In this document: one piece after another, positions 23,350 to 35,300 of the stretch
Position numbering within the stretch: the stretch's first letter is position 1
Layout of the letters: each line of letters starts with the position of its first letter
NCBI GenBank assembly: GCA_029891345.1
Contig: CM056995.1
Span: 217,562,547-217,626,546, forward strand
Source: Dryococelus australis
Lineage: Eukaryota > Arthropoda > Insecta > Phasmatodea > Phasmatidae
Length of the DNA stretch: 64,000 nt
Direction: 5' to 3'
Notes under the pieces: model-generated
The model's input: only the letters and a program-made list of their open reading frames with translations
Databases searched by the model: none
What the model was told of the DNA's origin: nothing
Made by a program: the position numbers and the translations under genes

Positions 23350-26300
23350 GTAATGTATGTGTTAGGTGACACATTTTGTCTCTTGTAAAATTATTGTATT
23401 GCTGTGGCCACTTTTTGGAATACAGAGTAAGCACGATGGGCACTCTTCAAAAGTTCAACCTTTTAACAACAATGTCGTCTAGATAAATCTGACATATCTA
23501 AAGGGAGGACTTTTTCCATCAGGTGTTCGAAGGTGGCATTAAACAGCACTGTGTTTATTACTCACATAGCAGGGTTTACATTAACAAGTGGTGGAAGGAT
23601 ATAAATTGGTTGAAGGAAAAAAGTTACTAGGGCTTCAAAAGTGCTCACTTCCCCGTGAATGGGCCTATAAGAAAAAATTTTTTTCTAAATTACATTTTAA
23701 TTAACAAAAAAATCTCCTTATATGTTTGTGCACCAATTAAAGCAATATCTGTGTAATTCTTGCACAAAATGCATTTTTATTTTATGAAATATGTACCTGT
23801 AAGTTTCAGTTCTCTCTGAGTATCGGCTAATGTTTCTTAATCTTCTTTAGTTCATTTTTTTTGTAAATTTGTACCTCTAAATTGGTTTGGGTTCTTCGGA
23901 GATCCGAGTTAAAGGGGGCCAACTTATTGAGGTTACTATATGTATTTAAAGGAAATATTTCTGAAGTATTTTTGTGTTCTATGACCATTGCAAGTTCTTT
24001 ATATTTTAAATTGAATTGGTTACATGCCAATATCTGTTAACAATACATAGTGAAAAATTCGATAAAATGTTAAAATGTTTGTTAAAAATTTAATAGGGAT
24101 GTGTTGTTATAAAATAAATTTTAATTTTTGTTTCAGTTTCATGAATTCCAAACATATGTATCAATTTTTCATTTTTATTACATGAAAGAAAAGGTCATAT
24201 TTGCTTAACTCTACCAATAACAGTCTAAAATTTTTCTTTACTAAAATGGGCAAAACCATTGCTTTTTCGAATAAGTTCTCAAGTGCCTCCATAATTATCA
24301 TCATACATTGCATTATATTGTTACAAAACACGGGGCGTATCTGAGTTCACAAAGGATGCAGATCTTAATGAACATAAAAGAACTAGGTAGGTAAATTTGT
24401 TTTTAAATTTATTCACGTATCAAATATTTACAACATTAAATTATCTATCTGCACTAATACTCTCTCTATTTCTCAGTGAGCACAATATTTAATGTCTATT
24501 TCTAGAGAGGGTGAAAAAAGACAGTATTTATAGGTTTTAAATTTTTACTTGTAGCATTTATATAGCATTTACTCCCAATTTTATAAATTTTTATAATAAC
24601 CCAGTGCTGGTGGATGTATGAGAATTTCCTTTAGTTTCGTAAAAGTATCTTTACACTCAGTGGTCCAATGAATTACCTTTTTGCCTCAGTTTATCTAGTG
24701 GCTTGGCGATCATAGTGAACTCAAATACAAATTGATGGTAATAGGCACATAATCCCAGAAAACTCCACACTTCAATCTTGTCAGTTGGTGTCAGCCAATT
24801 TCTTATTGCTTTTTCTTCTCTGGGTCTGTTTAAATTCCGTGGGCTGACACTACATGTCCCAAGTAATTAATTTTCTTTTGAAACAGATGACACTTTATAG
24901 GAACCCATTTCAAGTTGTTGGCATAACTTTGAACTGCCAGGTTCCTTTCCCTTGGACACAAAATGCAGTCTTCTTTTGCTCCTCTGGGGCCACTTCGCAG
25001 TGCCAGTACCCATTCTTTATGTACTCTACACAAAACCTCAGAGAGCCATCTTTCGTCTTAACAAGTACAATGGCTGATAGCCATGGAATAACTGATGGTT
25101 CTATCACATCTAACTCCCTCATTTCCTTCAGAATTCTGTCAACTACCTTCATGCAAAGCTAGTGGCAGTTGTCTTGTTGGCTGCTTTATGGGTCTGGAAT
25201 CTCCTGTATGAATGTGATGGCAGGTAACATTAGTCTTTCCAAGGTCATTTGCTCTACACGAGAAGGCATCCCTATTTCTCTGCAGTAATTTAGAGATATT
25301 CTTCTCCTGTCGCCAGTTAAGATTTTCTCTTGTTTGTACTAGCAGTAGAGGGTGTTCTATTTGTTGTACACTATAATCTTCTGGAACACTTGGAAGTATC
25401 TGTGTGACCTGCTTGCCAACACCTAACACGGCTCCTCAAGACAAATGGCACTATCGGTCAAATTTATCATTCAAACTGGAAAACTGTCAGAATTAGGAGA
25501 GACCAAATTCCTTGCTACAATGACTTTTTTACCTGGCAGGATTCCGACCTCAGCTGGCTCAACTAGACCCAAACGAATGTCAAATTTTCCTTGACATCTG
25601 CCTGTAATGAAAATTTTACTAGAAGCGGGCAGCATAGTGGGTTGACAACAGACTACTGGGCAGCTGATTGGGGAGGACAAATCATGCATTGTTGACACCA
25701 CCAACTCTGTACTGCCTACATGTTGTGCACCAAGTCAAGTATCAATACAGCACTCCAGCCTATGTAGTACGTCAAGCCTCAAAAGACATTCATCCTCTAT
25801 TTCTGCTATGTATATATTGTGCTCTAGAACAATGATGCCAAGCTTCAGTTCACTTTTCTCTTCCTTTGTTTGGTGTGGTCTCACCTGTCACTGTAGTCAA
25901 ATAGCATCATTCCATGCTGTCGTCGGGCGATCTCGGGGTGGAATGCCCGACGATGTCTGGTCTTACTACTTTTATGGTCGCCCCGGTGTTAATGACCATC
26001 TGGTAAGGAATAACATTGGGGGTCCCCTACACCAGTTTTACAACCCAATCCTGTTTCACCGACCATACATGTTAGAACATGGAACCTTCCCTCCAGCAGT
26101 CACAGACCTTGGCCCTCCAGGATCAGTGTTAACAAGTTTTCCTAATGTGCTGTACTCTCACCTGCCTCTCGCTGCCTCTTTTCCAGATGCTGTTACTACT
26201 GTTGTGGGCAGTAGGGTCTCAGGTGCCCTGGCTGCCCACATGACAAACACTCCGGCTGTTTAGGTGGGGGCAACAAAGTTCTGTAGCATGGATCCTGGAA

Positions 26301-29300
26301 GCGATGTCTCCCTCATATACATCTACATCTCCTTCAGTGTCTTTGTTATTCTGTCTTCGTTGAGCATCACTGCCTGTACCAGACTTCAAGGTACAGCCCC
26401 CTGTCTTGCTCACTCAACCCCACAGTGCTCGGGCCAGAGCACCCTGCATATTATGAGATGCAGCCAGATGTAATGCTTGCCATACCTCTGTGTCAGCAAT
26501 GGCATTGATGAAGAAGCTGACTGTGATGATGTTGTTCACCTTCTCGGAGCACCCTTCCAGAGATAGTTTAGACAGCTCCACAATGTCTTGCCATAACTCC
26601 TGCAGTGGCTCCCTTGGTTGTTGGGTGCGGCTTTGCAGCTAGGAATTGTGGGCATGTCATAGGTACTGGTCACCGAAACGTAACTCCCAGGCTGACACCA
26701 GTAAGGGGTGCTCCAGTCGATGTTGTTCTGGTAGATATTGTGGTATGCTCAGTGTGGGGCTGCTCAGCATAGCCATGATGTTGTAAGCTCGCTATTCGGT
26801 TGACCAGCTATTCAGGGTGACGACTATTTAAAACTGATAATGGTACTCCCACCAAGATGTCTGGCCATCGTAAGAGACGGGCTTAATTGAGACCTCCTTC
26901 CCCACTCCTGTTTGTGCGACATTAATGCTGCAGAGCTGCTGACCATCCTCTGAGGTTGCTACATTGTCTACAACTTGCACTACCTCTTTAATTTTGTTGG
27001 CTGCCGGTGTGGTGATAGTGGAATGCAATTGCTGAAGAAATTCCTCCAACTGCTTCTCTACTGCACTGATCTTCAGTTTCGTATAATTTTCGGCACTGTT
27101 CATCCTTTCACTGACACTGTCTCTTTTCTTGTCCACACAGTCAATTCTTGTGTTCACCAACTCGCTAATGCCTTCTGTTTTCCTGTCTATGTTATCTATT
27201 TTGTTGTCTACATTGTCATTTACTGTGTCTATTTTCCTATCTACTAATTCACTTATGTTAAGTTATCTGGCTATTTACATTCTCATTAACACAACTTACA
27301 GCTTTGTTCACTCTCTCTTTCACACTAATAGTGTTGTCATCAAGGCTATTAACACTTGCGCTCACTTGGCTAGCTAATCCCTCAGTGCTCGCAGTGCTTC
27401 TAGTTCTGCAGACATTTTTATAGTTAACATTCACTTGCGACAGTTGTCTCAAAATGTCTAAATATTTCGGACTATCACTATTTGAATTAATTAATTTGTT
27501 ATAATATCACTAATTGCCTAATTTGATTTAAATTTACTAACTAATAATTGCCTCCATTCCACTTCTGACATTAGTGTTGCAAGACGCCTGAAGGACGTAT
27601 CCGAGTTCATGAGGGATGGAGGTCTTAATAAACATAAAATAACTAAATTTGAATTTTAATTTATTCACAGCATTAAATTATCTATCTTCACTATTACTCT
27701 TTAAAATTTTTACTGCTAAAACTACTTTTCATAGAAGACCTAGGTGGTTGGGTTCCATTACAATAAATTTACAAAACTATTAAAAGTAGATTTTAAAAAA
27801 CACGCGCACACAAAAAAATTATATTTTTAGTAGAATAACAAAAACGTAGAGAAATATTTAAACTGGCTAACAATAAGTGGTTTCTTTTTTCAAATAAGCA
27901 TGTCCAACTGTTTTTCCTTTTCATAGTTTAATATTTGTAAAAATTTACAAAAAGTAGATTTTACTATGATTTGGTGATTAAAATACCTATTAATAGGGAC
28001 ATGCAAAATTCACATTTGCGATAAAACTAATTTTTATGCAAATTTTTATGTCTTAAAATGAATAAACTCGATTTTTAACTTTTTTGTGATAATACTACAA
28101 AAAGTTGGGAAAAAGCACTTTTTAGCTGCAAATAGCATCGTACTAGTTTCATAACAAGTTTTCATTCCACATATTCTCAAGCGTGAGATAATATTGATTA
28201 AAGAAAGAAATAAAGAAATGTAGAAATTAGGTTATAACCTCGATTTTGCTGGGAAATCACCTCTACCAAGGAATATCAACATAAGTTGACGCCGGCTAAC
28301 AGCCAGCGGCGCTAGAGCCCGTGACGGTGCTTATATGTCACGATAATTTTGAACTTTCGTATAAATGTTAATTTCAGGGTAAAATGTGTTATATTGTCTT
28401 TACAGTGTTTAATATGTCTTACAATGTTTTAAAGTGCTTGTACTAATTTTAATTGTTTGGTTATGAATATTCAAAGTGCCTGCGGTGCCGAGATTAAAAA
28501 CACTCTATATTCTTGCGTGAACGCCATCACAAAGAGACATTAAAATAATATTGAAATTCGTATCAAAATTATAGAAATGTAAATCAATAATTTAATTTGT
28601 GCCATTTTATTTTCAATATAAAATTTTCACTCGGCGTGCATAGCACTTCCACTTATGTGAACCCCTTGGGCGGCCATGATAAGTCCTTGCGACGCTTGTG
28701 TCTGGACAGTCTGTCGAGGAGAGCTGGCGAGGTAAGACACTGTCATGTGCCCACTAAAACTTTTGTTCACTGATGTAGGTTTCCATAGTCAATTTAGTTT
28801 ACCGGTTAATATTTGCTTGCATACATTTTGCCAGACATTTCCCCCAGCACATTATGCCTCCGCTTTATTAATTTTTACGCCCTTGCAGCATTTTTAACTT
28901 AATCGAGAAGGAGGCAAGAGATGTCGGAGAGGTCATGTGACCCACACATTTTGAATCAGACGCCATCTGCCTATGTTTATGGTGTTTCAGTGTAACTTCT
29001 GCATAATTGCCACACACAATTTTAAGAGCTTTATTTTTATGTATATATTTAAGGGTAGTTTTCGTGTTTGAATATTTTACGGCAACATCACGTATAACCA
29101 CGTGGCCGACTGAAGCCAAGCCATTCTATACGCCATCATTGCGTTTTAAGAGCTTATTTATTTAACATTGTATGTGGAATAATTTATTTCTGGGTTCTAT
29201 GTCAATTTTGTTTAGGGTTCAATGTATTTTTCATGTAAATGTTTGATTTCACCGCCATCAGGCATGTTACAAGCCTGTAACAATGTAATCCTAAAGAGAA

Positions 29301-32300
29301 TAATTTCCTCAGCAAGAATATTTTATCTGAATATAGTTTGCCGTTTCCATGCAGAAATATTGCACTTTCACCTGCACCACGTGGTCCGCTACGCACTTCA
29401 TCTAGCAGCATCTGCGCCACCTAAGCTTGTTTTCACACGTGTGTGTTTATTGTGAATATTCATCTCGTGTCCCATCTTATTTCATGTATCATTCAAGGGT
29501 CTATGTAATTGTGTAATTAGTGAATGGTGCAATTATTCCCGTCCTAGCCGGCTCTGTGTATAGGCTGTCACCACACTAACCACGGGCTGAAGGGCGAGCC
29601 CCGACGAGTTTGCGTTAGTGATGCCGAGTAATCACTCGTGTTAATGTGTACTAAGGGTATTAATTTGTAATTCATGTGTCCTGTCTTCAGGAAGAAACTG
29701 TCAGTCCACCCTAGGGGTTGTTGGTCCTCTTCCCTTGTGAAGGCTGTGCTTTCACGCACGTCGGTGAGATCATCCATTTAGGCGTGCGCTAGGTTAATTA
29801 CTGGCTGGGGAGCACCCAAGCGGAATTGGCTAGTCATGACCGAGATAACCATTTCATTGGCACGTAGATGTGTATAAACAATATCAATAAAAACAAGTCT
29901 ACAGTGAACTCAATTTTTTATTCAGTAGTGACAGTGTCCTAGCCACATATGTTTTATCAATTGTTTATTTCAGTGATTTTATAAAAAGTTTAGTATTGCC
30001 AACGTGTTTGTAAGTACGCACGGATGAGACGGACACACAAAACCCACAGCATCCCAGGGAACCCTGAGTCTCAATAGTATGGTGATTGCGAAACACCGTT
30101 GGCACCCAATTTACCAGTAAGTATTTGTGTCATTGTTCGTCTCGTGTCTCATCCGACGGCGTCAAAGTTAATGACAGAATCACTTGTTTAACCTCGGAAT
30201 ACGTGCATAGCTAAACAAAAAAATCCATAGAGATTATACAGCACAGCTGTTAGTAACTGTCAAAATTTTCATGGTTTTGAGTATCGACAGTGGCACTGTG
30301 AAAGATTTCACTAGTTGTTATATTGCAACATTGTGTGCCTGCAACGAACAACAAATAAATCTTTTGGATGTTTCTACAATCGTAGACATATTTTGTTAAA
30401 GCATCTTTAAAATTTTGTATTGCCCCCTGTTCCGGTTTGGGCTGATATCACATCTGGGGTATGGGTGAAATTAGTTTTGTTTGATCATTTGGGCAATTTG
30501 TATGATGTAATTTTCTTCTTAAAATGCTGAAAGCAATTTGCTGCAGAATTGTCAAAACATTGCTTGAACGCAAGTGGTGATAAAACTATATTTTGTAAAT
30601 TTTGTAATGCATGAGTGACTTGGGACTGAAGAGACTTGTGCGTAAAGAACAGAGTGAGTGGAGAAAAGAAAAGAAAACCAGCTGAAAATCTGAAGTTCAA
30701 GTTTGTGGTCTTTGTGTCACATTTTACAATTGTTACTGTTATTTTCACGCGGTTTTGTTTGTATTTACATTGCTAACCAAAAATAACACCACTTTCATAA
30801 AAATTAATACAGATTTTTAAGAATAATAACCTTGAATTCTGTACTTAAATAAACACCAAATGTGCATACCCCTACCTACTAACAATTATTGCTAATAGAA
30901 GTAAGTTGGCAGATAAGAATTTTGGAAAGGGAAACGTGGTTTTTAATAAATTTTATTTAAAAACTACTATATAAATTTTAGTTTGGTTCTGTGGCTTGCA
31001 GATTTTGAAGGAAGAGTGGACGATAGTTCTTACATACGTATTTTTTGCCTGTAATTAATGCTGTAAATGAATTTTAAGTGTGCTAAAGAAACACCTGTAT
31101 TCTTTGCTATGTAGGAAGGTTGTATTCATCAGTTGGTTGTCACCCAACAAGGTGCCAGGAGTTTGAAGCAGCTAGTGAACCATCTTCCTACCTAGAAGCT
31201 CTCAGGTGTGTTGCGACGGAGGGGCAGAGGAAGGTGGTGGCAGTGGGAGAGTGTGGACTTGACTATGACAGGTTGCAGTTCTGTCCAAAAGACATCCAGA
31301 AAAAGTAATTTTTTTTCTTTTATACGTTTATCAGGCGTCAAGATTATAATTTTGTTAACCCTTGCCGTGTATGGTGTAACTTAGATATTTTGAACTGCAG
31401 TTGGACTTGAGCGAGGTGCTGAAGCTGCCATTATTTCTTCACTGCCGGAATGCAGCAGCGGATTTGGTGGAAATCTTGTCTCGAAACAGGGACCGTCTGT
31501 TTGGAGGAGTGGTGCACTCCTTTGACGGCTCCAAAAGTGATGCTGCTTACATACTAGACTTGGGATTCTACATTGGAATCAATGGCTGGTAAGTAGTTTA
31601 ATTTTGTCAGTTAGACAAGTTGTTACATAATGTAGTGTTGCTGTGCAATCTGATTGTAAAAGGTAATAAGTTGAATATGTAAACTGTAAAGTAATGTCTA
31701 TATTAGTGAAGGTTGCCTGGAATCAAGACAGTTTTTACAACAGACATAGGAGAAATATGGGCAGGAAGAAGATTGTAGACAAACTCTTTACATATTTTAT
31801 ATTATACTGTTACAAAACAGCTGTTAGACTTTGTTCTAGGATAATGTGTAGGTGTTTTAAAGGAAATTGAACGTAAATCTTATGCGCTAGTTTAGTTTCA
31901 TTTATATCTTCATCATAGGCTGTAGTTAGTGCTTGCTAATGTTGCCACCTGCATGCTTCATATTAATTGAAGAGGCCTAACATCTGTTGCAGTGTATTTT
32001 TCAAATACAGTATTTCTACATTAATTTGACAAAATATATATCAAGCCTGAGTTGTTTAGAGTCTGCACGAGGTGAAAAATTTACTTATGAAAAGGACAGC
32101 CTTGATATACTTTTGCGTCACAGCTGCAAACTATCTGTGGTGGTGTTTGTTATTGAAAATGGAAAGTGAAATGCCATGGCAGTATTTTGACGGATGTAGG
32201 TATTATTGGAAACTGTTGGCTGTGGTGTTGGTTAGGATGTTAAAGGTCTGAATAAGACTCTGCAAGTAATAATTGGCAAAAAGTGTCATGAATAAATCAG

Positions 32301-35300
32301 CTGACATTTTAATTAAGGGATTGAGAATGGCACTGCTGACAAAAGAATACAAGGCCAAAATATTAGTATAAATAATAATAAAATTTTGCTTAGTTTCAAG
32401 TGAGTTAATTTCAATAATTGCAAATAGTTCTGTTTAATGACATCTTTATGCTGTTGGTGTAAACAAATATGCATTTTGAGGTTATGTGATATATTTCTCG
32501 GGTGTAAAATCCAAGTCCACATCAGATTGTCTGAAGTTTTCAAGCTTGTCTTTAATGAACTTAGTTTGTTGTGTAACAGTTTTTTTTTTTACTGTTACGT
32601 CCCGTATTTTCCCAGTTAAATTGTCTATCTTATCATTTATTATTAAATTTAGTGTTGTATTTCATTTTTATGCTGTAGACACCTATTACAAAGTGCTTAA
32701 AATGTTCACGAAACGTAAGACTTAAATTTAAGTAATAAGAAGTATTTCCAGATATTGGGAATTGGGAATCATTATTGTGCTCATTAAAACTGTAATCGGC
32801 TGCATCTGCAGCTGAGAATTGGTATCATCGGTATATGCAAAATGTGGTATTGGCTCGTCCCTAGATATTAATAGCAGTGGCGTGCAACTGGTGACAGCTG
32901 TCCAATACAATATTATTTGACTTTGAACTGGTGGCTCCACAGTTAAGTCGCAACACAATTAAGCCACCCCCGCTAAAATGGGAGTTGAGTGTGTCATGTG
33001 AATCATAGGTTAGACACTTGATGTTTGATGACCATTGGCTGAGAGAGGTCGTCATGGTCTGGCTAGGGTTGGTCGTGTCGGTTAGATGCAGGGGTACGGT
33101 TAAGTTACTGTCCTTACTGTCGACTGAGCAGGCCTCAGCCGGTATATAATATAACGGTTGCGTGGCTTGAGGCAAGTTGCAAAGTAAGTTGGGGCTTTGG
33201 CGGTAAATCAGAATGGCTGGCAAACTGCCATTCGTTTAACTGTGCTGGAAGCGGCCTGGGGCTCCTTGGGCTGGGGCTGGTGCTGCGGTTGTCGACTGAA
33301 GCTGAGCTGAGTTGGACCCGTGGAGGGCTGCTGGCCCTGCTGCAATGGAACCAGGGGTTGGTGAGTCCCAGTGGTACATTAATTCCCTGGTGGATGTCAG
33401 TGACAACTGGGTGAAGTCTTCCGGCAGTCTTGACAAGCGGCTGAATTAGCGTTCGGGAGGTAACTGGGAGGTGAGGCCTCTCCAGTTGGCAGGTGGCTTG
33501 AGCTCGTTCCCATGGTGTTACACTGCTGAGTGCAGTTGGAACTGGGTTGCAGCTTCTATTAGCGTCAGTGGCAGTAGTTATCTTTCTTTCATGCCACCTG
33601 GTATCACTTCGTTGGGTGTATGGCATAAGATGGGTACAACTGACTGCCTCATGAGAGGAGAGCAGGCGACGTAGTTCCCTGGCTAGGTGTATTACCAAAG
33701 CCACAGCGTAACAAACCAGAGTTGTACCCTGTGCTCCTCTAACTGGCGATGTGAGGCACGGTGGTTATAGAGCGCTGGGTTTCCTCTGGGTGCTCAACAA
33801 TGACAGTGGGTGTGGGTCCAAGTATGGGCAGATCTCCAGACCCAGTTTATCACTCCCTCTAGCGACAATACAGTGGGGTGAATGGAGTGGTTTAACTGGA
33901 AAAGCAGTCTGACGAGTCTTGGATTGAGTTGCTAATGGTTGGGGCTCTACCTTACTGTACACCAGGTGCACAGTACGGGTGACCGTCGACTCTGTATGTT
34001 TTCAACGTACGTGCATCCTGTGAAGGGAACCCGCTGTCCTACATAAGATTTGGTAAATTGAGAGTCAAGTGTGCTGTCTTCTGCTTTACTCTGGCAGGTC
34101 TTCATCTACTGAGGAGTTAACAATCACCCTAGAAAATAGTACTCAGAGGTTGGAGAGAAACTCATATTATTTCATGGGGAATAAACACAATGGTACAGAC
34201 TACCTACTAGCTAGCTAGTGCTGAACGAAAGTTAGACTATGTAATACCAGGTGAAGGACACATGATCCAAATCTGAACAAGGCAATGTGACTATAATCCA
34301 TTCCCCATTGGAAGCAACTTTTATGGAGCCCTGCTAAATATCTACTTGCAGACCCGTTTCGTATCCTTCCGCTCAATGTAAACAAACACTGCCATGTAGC
34401 ATCTGTCAAACTCAATGTTTACATGTCATTGTGTGTGTATACCTGTTTGTATACTTTCGCTACACCTAAAAATAAACATTGATACGTGACTTCTACTTTT
34501 ATACCTGTCAAATGTGTTGTTTACAGCTTTTCAAAGATTTCTGTCTTAGGTCTATTTCAAAAACCATTTCGTACAAATATTCACAGTTTAGGCCTATAAC
34601 ATTATTTAGGTCAGCTTTATGACGTTTTAAAAATGCCTGAATTAACAATAGTTCTTACTGTTACGTTACAGTAACATATTTGTTTTCCACGACATAGCAC
34701 ATTACACGTAATGCACGTTAATATTTTGCAGTGTTACAACTGCGGGGTAATGAACTTTAGTATTTAACTTTTTGTTATTGATATGTCTTGGATAATTTCT
34801 TTAAAAGGATGGTCTCAGCTTGAATAATGAAGGAAAAGCCAGTCCAACGAAAAAGTGACATTAAAAGCAAGCACGCAACTCGTGTCGCTCATATTTTGTT
34901 ATAGACACCTAAAATATAGCGGTGAAAATGCACACAAATAAGCCTACAGTAATTTTTATTCCACTCATATTTAATTGTATTGCTACTTACTGTGATATTA
35001 GGTTTATTGAAATTTATCGGAGCTGGGCTTGGATATTTTGATTGGTAGTAAATCACGTTACACGACTGTGTTTCAAACACCCACCAGGGCAAAGGTACAA
35101 CGTTGTGATAAATAAACAGACATGGATGTAAAATGACATGTGAGCTTTAAGAAAATTATTTTTTTATACATCCTAACTCCGGGTGTCTTTCCTACAGGAA
35201 AAAATTCTGGTGCATAGAAGAAACACGTACATGACACTGGCACTCAAAATAATAATACGTACAACTTGTACGTCATTCTTGGAGTTGTTTAGTATCATAC

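Larger units (their letters stand above)
24319..27725 (-). mobile_element. Ty3/gypsy retrotransposon with two LTRs and deleted pol core
   Basis: LTRs of the same family start at 24319 (TGTTACAAAA) and 27575 (TGTTGCAAGA), in the same orientation. Both contain RCGTATCYGAGTTCA, GGTCTTAAT, AACATAAAA and ATTAAATTATCTATCT. Between them, on the minus strand, are Gag (27452-26200), a protease/linker region and reverse transcriptase pieces. RNase H and integrase are missing. The element sits inside TATDN1 intron 2 in antisense orientation. Confidence 0.85.

Noticed and set aside
25808..26263. 151-codon plus-strand frame
   Set aside because: It is antisense to the gypsy gag/protease region and has no family match.
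24319..27725. Intact, active gypsy element
   Set aside because: Stops in gag, both catalytic RT segments missing, integrase absent.
28868..29119. 83-codon minus-strand frame as a host gene
   Set aside because: It lies wholly inside a repeat arm and has a partner in the other arm. Kept only as a finding about the repeat.
33135..33704. 189-codon minus-strand frame as a host exon
   Set aside because: GC-rich Pro/Ser/Gln-biased text with no motif, in a GC island typical of retroelement fragments. No supporting splice context.
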